A stretch of 64,000 nt of DNA from Pedobacter westerhofensis (lineage in GTDB: Bacteria > Bacteroidota > Bacteroidia > Sphingobacteriales > Sphingobacteriaceae): NCBI RefSeq assembly GCF_900182595.1, contig NZ_FXTN01000013.1, positions 175,107 through 239,106 on the forward strand, read 5' to 3'. Below, one piece after another: positions 54,739-62,295 of the stretch. The number at the start of each line of letters is the position of its first letter. The first letter of the stretch is position 1. The translations under genes were made by a program, and so were the position numbers. A model generated the notes under the pieces. The model was not told the origin of the DNA. It was given only the letters and a program-made list of their open reading frames with translations, and made no database searches.

Positions 54739-55149
54739 TTAATTTTTAACGCGTTTATAACCTTCAGATGAAAACGAATCCATTCTTGCACCACATTCAT
54801 CCCGCAAAGATGTGATTGTCAAACTGTCTTTCTTAATTATGTACTTGTAGGTACCCACCTCATCGGTACAGGGGCTTCCACCACTAATTTTTTTCATCGT
54901 CAACGTATCTCCACTTACATGGCAGTATTCTGTTTCAATAATATCCAGGTCGATGGTAATGAGCAACGTATCTTTTTTAAAATGAAATACTACCTCCCGA
55001 GGGTTCGGAACAAAAGCTATTCCTTTCCACTTGGTGTTTGTCAGCTGATCATCAGACTTCGACTGCCAGGAAACACTGCTGAGAGAAAGTAGCAGTATGG
55101 CTGCTATGACAAGGGCAAAAGCTTTTTGGTGTAAAATGGTCTTGATCAT
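54739..55149 (-). CDS. Exported lipocalin-like small protein
   Basis: A 136-residue protein, starting at the ATG at 55149 which begins a signal peptide (FALVIAAILLLSLSSVSW). The rest is beta-rich with a repeating pattern (TKWKGIAFVPN, VVFHFKKDTLLITIDL, YKYIIKKDSLTITSL), like small lipocalin-type or META-like domains. It has three Cys after the signal peptide. The function is unknown. Confidence 0.5.
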   Translation of the reverse strand: MIKTILHQKAFALVIAAILLLSLSSVSWQSKSDDQLTNTKWKGIAFVPNPREVVFHFKKDTLLITIDLDIIETEYCHVSGDTLTMKKISGGSPCTDEVGTYKYIIKKDSLTITSLRDECGARMDSFSSEGYKRVKN

Positions 55150-55383
55150 TGGGAGGTAGATTAAAGGTTTAATACTAAATACGCTGATTAGCAATGATAC
55201 TTTTCTGCTGTCACATAAAGTTAGTTCGTACAGTCACTTTATGCAATAGCTATAACTGGCTATTTTTACATACATTTATTCAAAGCCTCCCGCCGCAAAG
55301 TCTTTCTGATTCCAGGAATCCAGACAGTTTGAATGTAATGGTTACGATGCTTAATCCTGAAAAGGAGATACCTTAGTAAATTC

Positions 55384-55530
55384 AAACCAACTACTGCATA
55401 CGAAACTGGATGTTATAGATTTAGATTCTATTGAAAAAGCTTGAAAGAAGGAATTGAAAAATTCGTTAGGGTTGACGTTCTGCTAAACAATGCAGGTTAC
55501 GGTGCCTATCGAACTTTAGCATCTTTTTCC
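55384..55530 (+). pseudogene. Fragment of a short-chain dehydrogenase
   Basis: The frame reads TKLDVIDLDSIEKA, is interrupted by a stop, and goes on in a second frame as KEGIEKFVRVDVLLNNAGYGAYRTL. This is the usual SDR stretch from strand 3 to the NNAG motif. There is no cofactor loop and no catalytic Tyr. A dead fragment. Confidence 0.75.
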
Positions 55531-55537
55531 AATAAAT

Positions 55538-55810
55538 TCAATCTGTATAAACTGATCTCGGCAACCCTTGTAAATCTGCTGGCCGTCTACCCAAAATGGT
55601 TGTCAGGTCTTTACCTTCATCGTCAAATTCTCCTTTGCGCATTGAACCTGAAAAACCATCGACCACTTTAAGCATCCTTTCCGGCGCCCCTTTTGCCCTA
55701 AGTTTTGCAATGTAAGATCCAGGATCCGGACAGAAATATGAAACATTTTCCCCTTTGATAGCTGAAAGGATACGGGCGATGTCCATGAAAGAATAATTTG
55801 CTGAACGGTG
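55538..55810 (-). pseudogene. C-terminal fragment of an NmrA-like reductase
   Basis: The minus-strand frame SANYSFMDIARILSAIKGE, then SYIAKLRAKGAPERMLKVVD, GFSGSMRKGEFDD and ILGRRPADLQG matches the last 85 residues of NAD(P)H-binding (NmrA/QOR2-like) proteins. The whole cofactor-binding half is missing. A dead fragment. Confidence 0.7.
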
Positions 55811-55813
55811 ATA

Positions 55814-56048
55814 CTACGACAATGTTGAAACATTGGCCCTTCCATTTACCGGAATGCTGAAGGGAAATATTGAACCTTTGGCAATTTCACTATCAACCCA
55901 GATTTTACCGTCATGCCGCTCAATGATTTCTGCACTTAAGTATAGAATTCGACCAGTCCATTTCCCGCATCAATGCGCCCATTTCCCCTCCGCCTATTAA
56001 AAAAGGGCAGTTTGCATTTTTTGAGTGAAAGGCTTGAGACATCGTCAT
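55814..56048 (-). pseudogene. Histidine kinase with almost all of its middle deleted
   Basis: The minus strand starts with a plausible ATG (56048) and reads PFLIGGGEMGALMREMDWSN, the signature that opens many PAS/GAF sensor kinases. At about 55950 it passes directly, with a frame change, into YLSAEIIERHDGKIWVDSEI, the end of the HATPase domain. Everything between (sensor, HisKA, most of HATPase) is gone. It is a clear internal-deletion relic. Confidence 0.8.
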
Positions 56049-56344
56049 AAAAGTAAGACGTATTTTTTAATTTTATTTTTTTGTCCGACAGAGTAGTTAA
56101 ATCCCGTACTTTTATTTGGGAGCACCATTTATGCCATCCTGTTTTGGTAGTGCAGACCGATCTTAAAGGGTCAACTGTTATTTGAACACATTAAATTAAC
56201 ACCATGATTATTGGCTGAATAACTTTTTTTACCTCCCTACCTATTTTGTATTTGAAAATAACCTCGTTAAATTATTTTTGGTAGTTGTACCGATGTTTCC
56301 GGAATATAAAAGTAAATGTTGCGGCTAAATACTGACAAAAAGAA

Positions 56345-56377
56345 AAAGGGACTGTGATCTATGATCATGGTCCCTTT
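56345..56377. terminator. Orphan terminator-like hairpin
   Basis: A 15-bp stem with two G-U pairs around a 3-base loop (AAAGGGACTGTGATC / GATCATGGTCCCTTT). No intact gene ends here on either strand, so it may be left from a lost gene. Confidence 0.55.
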
Positions 56378-56391
56378 CATCTAAATTAACG

Positions 56392-56444
56392 CTCTCATAT
56401 ATTAAAGCGTTCAAAATCATGAATTATTGTGTACACATTAATTT
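56392..56444 (+). repeat. Intergenic 53-bp repeat, copy 2
   Basis: Matches 43503-43555 at about 44 of 53 bases, with an identical 16-base core. It lies just after the orphan hairpin. Confidence 0.55.
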
Positions 56445-56465
56445 ATTTATAAGGTTGGATATCTT

Positions 56466-56624
56466 ATGAAAGAGGGATCAAACCGAACTATGAATTACAA
56501 ACCAACCGGGAGATGGATAATGCCTATCAGTCCAATTGATTTACCTGCTGGATATTCAAGATTTTATGGTTCCCCAAATAGATGCCCTGTCGATAAAAAA
56601 CAAAAAATGTATAGCGTACAGTGA
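56466..56624 (+). CDS. Possible 52-residue protein
   Basis: An ATG frame with protein-like composition (MNYKPTGRWIMPISPIDLPA from the second Met). No relatives were recognised. It may be a small gene or the front of a decayed one; the next 170 bases are open in a different frame. Confidence 0.25.
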   Translation: MKEGSNRTMNYKPTGRWIMPISPIDLPAGYSRFYGSPNRCPVDKKQKMYSVQ

Positions 56625-56828
56625 ATTTGTACAGTTTTATAGCGATCCCCACTTTCCGCGGATAGCAAATCCCTTATCGATGCAAATAGCGATGTACCAT
56701 ATATTGGTGAAAAAGAGATCTAGTACTTTTCTTTTTTTACTAATGATTACTTACCTGACAACAAAAAGAAATGTATCGCCGACCAGTGACTTCATTTAAA
56801 TTTCAATACACCCAGTTGAGGAAGTATT

Positions 56829-57053
56829 TCAAATATATTTACCGCATTTCTGATCATCCATATAAGGTTCAACATGGATAAGGGTATCTTTAATATGCAA
56901 CCCTGAATGGAGCATCAAGTCTTTCACCTGATGAGCGGTTTCATGAGCAGTATAAACGTTTGTATTTCCGTCTATTTCGATATGCATATCTGCATAATAG
57001 TCCATACCCATCTTTCTTACAATACATTTTTCTACCCTTTTTACTTTAATATG
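56829..57053 (-). pseudogene. C-terminal fragment of a cation diffusion facilitator
   Basis: The minus-strand frame VKRVEKCIVRKMGMDYYADM, then HIEIDGNTNVYTAHETAHQV and IKDTLIHVEPY, is the cytoplasmic C-terminal domain of CDF metal exporters (usual form VEKC.VRKMG.DYYVD.HIEVDG). A stop precedes it and no transmembrane part is nearby. A dead fragment, unless the ATG at 57011 lets the 60-residue domain be made alone. Confidence 0.8.
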
Positions 57054-57094
57054 CTGTGCTTATATTTATAGAAATTGTAGGATATCTCTTTTTC

Positions 57095-57289
57095 CTATAT
57101 ATTGTTATCAGAAACATTTAATATCTGATCATACACCAGTCGTGGAAGAAGTGTATCCTGGTACGTGACTAAGATCGCACACATCTCATAGTTTTCACAG
57201 GCTTCATAATATTTGATTAAATATGCAAGACGCGAATCAACATTATCGATCCAATCTCTAAAATCTTCAATTTTCCCTTCGGTGTCCAT
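57095..57289 (-). CDS. Small orphan protein, 64 residues
   Basis: A small acidic helical protein (IEDFRDWIDNVDSRLAYLIK, then YEACENYEMCAILVTYQDTL). Its relative at 47341 is broken. The fact that both copies share sequence over most of the length shows it was once a functional gene. It is divergent from the 74-residue gene at 57475. The function is unknown. Confidence 0.65.
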   Translation of the reverse strand: MDTEGKIEDFRDWIDNVDSRLAYLIKYYEACENYEMCAILVTYQDTLLPRLVYDQILNVSDNNI

Positions 57290-57474
57290 AAAACATTATT
57301 TAAAATCAAGTTATACAGTTTAACCATCGGTATTTACACCTAAGGATGTGTTATTCAATTCAGGCATCACAATGACTGGAATGGCTATCAAAAGAACATC
57401 CATGACTGTAATTTTTAATCTCACAAAAACCATTTCTTTTCTTATAGGTTTGAGGTTTCCTTGATCACTATGTA

Positions 57475-57699
57475 ATGGAAAAATATACTTTATATAAAAC
57501 GGAAATAGAGGGCAGATACAGAGAGATAGAAATATATCCTAAAAGCTCTTCAGTCAATGAATATCTGATTCATTGGGATGGATTTGAAGTCGGAACAATC
57601 CAAAAGCGTGATGAGAAGTGGTTTACAAATTCTGTGGATCTGTTACCTGTTGTAAACGAGATCGGTGAATTCATCGATGCTCATGGTGTATCCACATGA
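57475..57699 (+). CDS. Small orphan protein, paralogue of 47508
   Basis: A 74-residue protein nearly identical to the one at 47508 (about 84 percent). Conserved positions include EIEIYPKSS, HWDGFEVGTIQKR and EKWFTNSVDL. It belongs to the four-member family with W-[DEQ]-[DG]-x-x-[VI]-G. Downstream, on the other strand, is a remnant of the blh 3' end, so the duplicated block extends past the gene. Confidence 0.7.
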   Translation: MEKYTLYKTEIEGRYREIEIYPKSSSVNEYLIHWDGFEVGTIQKRDEKWFTNSVDLLPVVNEIGEFIDAHGVST

Positions 57700-57749
57700 T
57701 GATACATACGGTGAGTCAGCTGCATAGGTTGTGCAGGGAGTACAGCCGA
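57681..57749 (-). pseudogene. Remnant of the 3' end of a Brp/Blh gene
   Basis: The minus strand reads SAVLPAQPMQLTHRMYHHVDTP and a stop. It lines up with LAVLTAPHMKVMHQMYRQLNTP and the stop of the intact blh gene at 47714. The stop has the same overlap with the neighbouring small gene as in the intact copy. The other 280 or so codons are gone. Confidence 0.75.
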
Positions 57750-57819
57750 TCTGCTGCTGAAACTTATCATCTTTGAAAATCAGCTTATTATACTCATAGA
57801 CGATATCCTATCGCATTCT

Positions 57820-58188
57820 TCATCTTGATTTGGCGGTCATACAGTGAGGCTGCAAACTGCAGTATAGTTCCATAACTTTTCGTTGTAACCTTGCTATTTC
57901 TTCAGCCTGCCGGATGTTCATCCTGGCTAAGGATTCAAGTTCCGCCGTTAGTTCCGGACCACCAGAATTTCCATCCCTTATTAAAAGTTCATGTATGCCG
58001 ATCTCAAAGAATTCGGCAATCTCCATTAAGCGCCAGAGAGGAATACCTGTCAATCCGTTTTCAAGCTGGGAAAATTTACCCGCTTTCATTTGTAATTTCT
58101 TACAGATTTCCCGTTCTGTAAAGCCTGAATTTAATCGCAATGCTCTTAGTCGTCTACCAACAAACTCGGTAATAAAGTAATTTATCAT
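57820..58188 (-). CDS. XRE-type HTH protein with C-terminal coiled coil
   Basis: A protein of about 122 residues, starting at the ATG at 58188 (MINYFITEFV). The N-terminal HTH (NSGFTEREICKKLQMKAGKF followed by SQLENG) is typical of XRE regulators, and the tail forms a coiled coil (ELESLARMNIRQAEEIARLQ). It stands alone. Confidence 0.8.
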   Translation of the reverse strand: MINYFITEFVGRRLRALRLNSGFTEREICKKLQMKAGKFSQLENGLTGIPLWRLMEIAEFFEIGIHELLIRDGNSGGPELTAELESLARMNIRQAEEIARLQRKVMELYCSLQPHCMTAKSR

Positions 58189-58517
58189 ATTCGCATGTAA
58201 ATAATAATAATTCTGCAAATTTATCACATAAATTAATATTTGTATAATGATTTTTAAATAAAAACACTAATAAGTGGGTTTGCAGGCTTATTAATTATAC
58301 ACCCTATAAAGTCTGCGTTAGGTTTGAAAGTTCCATGTGTAACCGGCATCAAACCCTATTCCCTTCCCAAACAATAATTATATATGAATTTTAAAGGCGT
58401 CCGTCGAGCACCCAGAGATTCGAAAGTAACTTTGTCTAAATATTGGGACTTTTGTCCCATTTCATCTTTAGTTAAGGTGGTAAATTTGTTACTGAAAAAC
58501 ACTTAAAGGATCAGCTT

Positions 58518-58697
58518 ATGAAAACAGAAATCAAAGGCATGTCGGATGATGGAAAAGATCGTGAGCTAGTAAAAATCCAAATTCAAGAATGCATCCAGCA
58601 GATTAAAACAACAGCAATTGTCATTCAGCAGATAGAAGATAAACAAGCAAGGGACGACTTCAAAATGAGAGGAGAAAAACTATTCCTGGATGATTAG
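58518..58697 (+). CDS. Small charged helical protein, 59 residues
   Basis: An ATG frame encoding a charged, helical protein (IQIQECIQQIKTTAIVIQQI core, coiled-coil-like). Composition is strongly protein-like. No family was recognised. Confidence 0.5.
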   Translation: MKTEIKGMSDDGKDRELVKIQIQECIQQIKTTAIVIQQIEDKQARDDFKMRGEKLFLDD

Positions 58698-59016
58698 CGA
58701 TAGTCATGAAGCAGGCAGTTGTCCCATCTGCTACTCATTCTAACCAGTTTCGCTACAGATCAGCTTATAGGATGACACCGTGTGTGCTGCCTGCACTTTT
58801 GTAGCAATAATAGTGGGCTCCCTCCTACAGTGATGGTGAGCGCAGTCATTTTCCATAGATGCCAAAGCAAACTTATAAAGGGTTTGCAGGCCACAGATGA
58901 GCCTGGGTTGAATTATAACCCAAATACGATGTGCAATCTGATTGTTGAAAACTCACATGAAAACAGTATAAAATGCTAATTTATTTAGTAATATATTTGC
59001 TGTTAAAGTTTACGAG
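58698..59016. other. 319-bp region without a supported gene
   Basis: An open frame of 65 codons exists at 58782 but its Cys-rich, irregular composition does not look coding. Nothing else was seen. Confidence 0.4.
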
Positions 59017-59397
59017 ATGGAAATAGATCGCGCAATTAAGAAAGAATTAGTTTTAATGCTAATGGAATGGGTGGATAAAAGCCGGTTAAAAGCTCACTTG
59101 CCTCCCGAGTGTTATTTTATCATGTATTTGAAGGATGCTTTATCATTTCATTTTGCACATCTGAGTGAGGAATACCAGGCCAAACATGTATTACCAGACC
59201 TCAAGGCCTATTCAACAAGTTTCCTAAATCATTTGATGCCCATTTTGAAACAGTGGTGCATGAACAATGATTTGCTCAGCTTTGAATTCACACTGTGGTT
59301 CAATTTCGGTGAACTGAATTATCAAACATCCAAAAGGGTTTTTATAAAAAAGGATGACAAGGAATACAGAGAATATTTGGACAATAAATCCACTTAG
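59017..59397 (+). CDS. Small helical protein, unknown
   Basis: A 126-residue protein, mainly helical (KKELVLMLMEWVDKSRLKAH, then YFIMYLKDALSFHFAHL), with an aromatic strand region (LLSFEFTLWFNFGELNYQ) and a charged tail. No family was recognised. It lies 87 bp before another unknown small gene on the same strand. Confidence 0.5.
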   Translation: MEIDRAIKKELVLMLMEWVDKSRLKAHLPPECYFIMYLKDALSFHFAHLSEEYQAKHVLPDLKAYSTSFLNHLMPILKQWCMNNDLLSFEFTLWFNFGELNYQTSKRVFIKKDDKEYREYLDNKST

Positions 59398-59484
59398 AGG
59401 GCCTGGGAGGAACTGATGACCCTGTTTAAAACATCCTTTTTGATACAACTCTAGATACTAACCTTAATAGCACAATTTTGTAAA

Positions 59485-59784
59485 ATGGGTTTCAATGAAG
59501 ACCAGCAGGCAGCACATTTCACTAACATCAATATTTTGGTGAAAGAAGCCTTGCGGCATAAATGCTGGATATATAGCAGCACTGAAAAGATTTGGTATTC
59601 TCCCGAAGAGTTCATGGCCAAATACAAACACTCCTCTTATAACCAGGCCTGGTTTGCCCAGTTTAAAGTCATGAACCCTATGGCAGGACTAAAAGCGGCA
59701 GAAATACAGGCGCAAAAGTTGAACGAGAAAAAGCTAGCCTTTCAGCAGCGTGTATTTGAATACTATCAAAATAAACTGAAATAG
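59485..59784 (+). CDS. Small protein, unknown
   Basis: A 99-residue protein with N-terminal helix (INILVKEALRHKCWIYSS), an aromatic middle (IWYSPEEFMAKYKHSSYNQA) and a charged C-terminal helix that may coil. No family was recognised. Confidence 0.5.
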   Translation: MGFNEDQQAAHFTNINILVKEALRHKCWIYSSTEKIWYSPEEFMAKYKHSSYNQAWFAQFKVMNPMAGLKAAEIQAQKLNEKKLAFQQRVFEYYQNKLK

Positions 59785-59926
59785 AATTTGGGAGCTACTG
59801 CCACTCACGCAAGCAGAAATATAAAAGCTATCTAATTTCGACTCAATTGGTGGCATAAATTCCAGTGTTGATATTTTTTTTGGGACTCAGTTGGAATTTC
59901 CAGGGGAACCGATAGGGTCCGCTTCA

Positions 59927-59976
59927 TTGACTGACCAATACGTTAGCCAACTTAATCAAATTCCCTCCGTTTTTCC
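59927..59976 (-). pseudogene. Short remnant similar to the metzincin-like gene at 61355
   Basis: On the minus strand KNGGNLIKLANVLVSQ and a stop. The intact protein has TNLIKLGNVLTGQ at residues 37-49 and KNGG near its start. About 28 of 36 core bases match. It is short, so chance is not fully excluded. Confidence 0.4.
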
Positions 59977-60004
59977 ACTGCCGGAAAACTACCTGTAAAA
60001 ATAA

Positions 60005-60032
60005 ACCCTCACCAGTTCAAACTGGTAAGGGT
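60005..60032. terminator. Hairpin
   Basis: A 12-bp stem with one mismatch (ACCCTCACCAGT / ACTGGTAAGGGT) and a TCAA loop. It lies 220 bp after the gene at 59485 and upstream of the one at 60182. Confidence 0.4.
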
Positions 60033-60181
60033 AAAAAATTAACTAACTGTTTTTCGTAGGATGGACGAACAATCAAAACCCATTACTATGAAATTTGTTT
60101 TATAATAATGTTGCATTACAAAGTCCACAACCAAGTAGAGTAAAAATATGGGATACAAACCGGTGAAATAAATTTAAGATA

Positions 60182-60463
60182 ATGAAAATCAGGAAAGCTC
60201 CTACACTAATAGCAATAATAGTATTTGTCATTATAACAGGATTTTATTCAACGTACGGAGCTTCTTCCGACAACTGGTCGAAGATCGGATTTCCGTTCCC
60301 ATTTTATATTTATACTGAAGGGAAAGTGGGTAATTTAGGACCAAGAGATCTGATTCAGACAGGTTTCAATCCGGAATACTTCATGCTTGATCTGGTAATA
60401 CTGGGCATTCTGGTCTTGCTCTTCGACTACCTGGCCGTAAAGTTCAAAGTGACTAGATCCTAG
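60182..60463 (+). CDS. Small two-helix membrane protein, paralogue of 61077
   Basis: A 93-residue protein with an N-terminal hydrophobic helix (APTLIAIIVFVIITGFYSTY), a soluble loop (GFPFPFYIYTEGKVG, TGFNPEYFMLD) and a second helix (LVILGILVLLFDYLAVKFKV). The loop and the DYLAVK end match the protein at 61077. Both ends would face the cytoplasm. The function is unknown; see the metzincin pair. Confidence 0.65.
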   Translation: MKIRKAPTLIAIIVFVIITGFYSTYGASSDNWSKIGFPFPFYIYTEGKVGNLGPRDLIQTGFNPEYFMLDLVILGILVLLFDYLAVKFKVTRS

Positions 60464-60533
60464 TACTTACTTTGTGAACCGTTGTATTTCTCAGTCCTGC
60501 ATAAATCCTTCTTTCAAACCAAATTATCAGGCT

Positions 60534-60767
60534 CTATTCAGCTCCGTCCTGATTAAGGAGGCTTCTCACCGAAACATCAAGAATAATTGCAATAGCGATG
60601 AGCCTGTCTAGTGTAATCTTGCTATACCCCAGCTCTATTTTACTGTATGCATTTTGAGAGATGGAGAGTTTAGCAGCCAGATAATCCTGGGTAAAGTTTC
60701 TTTCTATTCTGACTCTTCGAATATTGGCCGATACGGTTTTGCCTGTTAGATTGTTATTATTTTTCAT
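60534..60767 (-). CDS. XRE-type HTH protein, paralogue of 53834
   Basis: A 77-residue regulator that is little more than a Cro/C1-like HTH (RIERNFTQDYLAAKLSISQN followed by AYSKIELG). It is highly similar to that at 53834. It lies between the two small membrane-protein genes. Confidence 0.8.
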   Translation of the reverse strand: MKNNNNLTGKTVSANIRRVRIERNFTQDYLAAKLSISQNAYSKIELGYSKITLDRLIAIAIILDVSVRSLLNQDGAE

Positions 60768-61076
60768 TTAACTTTTAAAAGAATTAATGAGTGTTATGAA
60801 CGAAAATAATTGGATTTTGGATTTTGAAACAAAACCTTATCGGGATTGAAATGTAGGATATTCTGAACATAATAGTGTAATATAGATTTAACCTCGTTAG
60901 AATGCAAATTGATCAAAACATGGGAGCCACCGGCTAAATAGATACTACTACAGAGATTATTAAAACAAGGATAAGCGATAAAATAATAGACGACAGCCAG
61001 ATCTCCTGTGAAAAATGTTGTTCAGCAATGTTGGATTTGGCAAGACATAAAAACAGGTATAGCTGGATAGTTTTAC
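60768..61076. other. 309-bp intergenic region
   Basis: AT-rich; no gene, repeat or hairpin I can support. Confidence 0.4.
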
Positions 61077-61352
61077 TTATACTTTTCTTATAAACTTCAA
61101 TTTTACAGCCAGATAATTTACCATCACTATCAAAATCAACAACACCAGTAAATCTAAAAACAAGTATTTAGGGTAAAATCCCTGACTGGTATAAAAATTT
61201 GGATCATCTGATTTCGCCTCAGAATAAGCATAAAAATTGAAGGGTATCCCATATTTTAAATAGCCGTCTGCCAGTACATTATTTTCAGATAACCATATTG
61301 TCAATGCTATAAATATAAGGGTCACATCAAGACAGAGGAATATTCTTTTCAT
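61077..61352 (-). CDS. Small two-helix membrane protein downstream of the metzincin-like gene
   Basis: A 91-residue protein, starting at the ATG at 61352, two bases after the metzincin stop. The architecture is the same as at 60182: hydrophobic helix, loop with YGIPFNFYAYSEAKS and GFYPKYLFLD, second helix ending NYLAVKLKF. Its tight coupling to a metalloprotease gene suggests that it acts on or with that protein, for example as a protecting partner. This role is inferred from position only. Confidence 0.65.
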   Translation of the reverse strand: MKRIFLCLDVTLIFIALTIWLSENNVLADGYLKYGIPFNFYAYSEAKSDDPNFYTSQGFYPKYLFLDLLVLLILIVMVNYLAVKLKFIRKV

Positions 61353-61354
61353 GA

Positions 61355-62050
61355 TCACTGATTTATAATCCCAGACCTATAATTAATAATTATTACATCA
61401 ATTTGTTCCGGTACTATTGTAGTTGATGTAGTATTATGCATATATCTACTTTTTCCTCCAAACATTACATTGGTACTATCTTTAGTACGTTGTCTCATTA
61501 TTGGAAACTGTTGGTTTTTGGCGTATGAAGAGGCAATGTTCAAGTCTACGTGTACCAGACCAAGTGTATGACCAAACTCGTGTGGTAGTGTGTTATTATC
61601 GAAGCCTTTTATAATATTATCAACTTTTGACTCGTTTAACAACACATCACTTCCTCCCAATTTATTAGCCATACCATAATATTGATGCATTTCCCCTACA
61701 TCAGGAACGATATTTAATAAATGCTCGTTGTTCATCCGTTGGTTTACATTCGAAATGATTCTATATACAATTGATAACGACACGTTAACCAACTTTTTAA
61801 CAGGTATTGCTATACTTTTATTTCTATAAAAGTCTAGACCGCTCCTAACAGTATCGTAATTATAGGCATCTTTATAATATGAGATTTGATAAGAACGTTT
61901 CATTTGACCAGTCAGTACGTTACCCAATTTAATCAAATTTGTTCGTTTTTCTTTAGTAGAATCGCATATAGACAGTCCTAGTCTGAGATCAACACGGATA
62001 TTATGTGCGTATTCTTTAAGGTCGACTGTCCAACCACCATTTTTGCTCAT
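61355..62050 (-). CDS. Metzincin-like zinc metalloprotease without signal peptide
   Basis: A 231-residue protein. Residues 157-167 read HEFGHTLGLVH, the full metzincin zinc motif HExxHxxGxxH with the catalytic Glu. TNVMFGG at about 193-199 is a plausible Met-turn. The catalytic domain is compact and the N-terminal 150 residues match no known propeptide. There is no signal peptide or T9SS tail, so if it acts outside it must leave by another route or be a detached toxin module. A small membrane protein follows at 2 bp. Confidence 0.78.
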   Translation of the reverse strand: MSKNGGWTVDLKEYAHNIRVDLRLGLSICDSTKEKRTNLIKLGNVLTGQMKRSYQISYYKDAYNYDTVRSGLDFYRNKSIAIPVKKLVNVSLSIVYRIISNVNQRMNNEHLLNIVPDVGEMHQYYGMANKLGGSDVLLNESKVDNIIKGFDNNTLPHEFGHTLGLVHVDLNIASSYAKNQQFPIMRQRTKDSTNVMFGGKSRYMHNTTSTTIVPEQIDVIIINYRSGIINQ

Positions 62051-62295
62051 ACATTAAACATATTTATGTCGTTAGAAATTTATAAACAAATATCACGCCC
62101 TAATTTATATAAAAAAACAACTGGTTTCCGATCGAGTCTTAGCTGTTTAGTTGGTTACCCTTTTTCTAAATGGTATCAGGAATTCTACGCTACCTAGTCA
62201 GTTATCTCAGCTCTCTCAACTTCTTCGGCCAAGTAGTCAATTTGAAAAACACCAGCGCTGTGTTGTTTGCCGTTGCGTGGGGTAAAACTCACTTA

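Larger units (their letters stand above)
56049..56465. other. 417-bp region without genes
   Basis: No coding frame could be supported. It holds a strong hairpin (56345-56377) and the second copy of the 53-bp repeat (56392-56444). Confidence 0.5.
59785..60181. other. 397-bp region with a gene remnant and a hairpin
   Basis: It holds a short stretch similar to the metzincin-like gene (59927-59976, minus strand) and a hairpin (60005-60032). No full gene is present. Confidence 0.5.

Noticed and set aside
56536..56799. 87-codon frame on the plus strand
   Set aside because: Partly overlaps another candidate in a different frame; no domain pattern or clear start. It could be part of a decayed gene but is not supported.
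58782..58979. 65-codon frame on the plus strand
   Set aside because: Unlikely composition and no start context.
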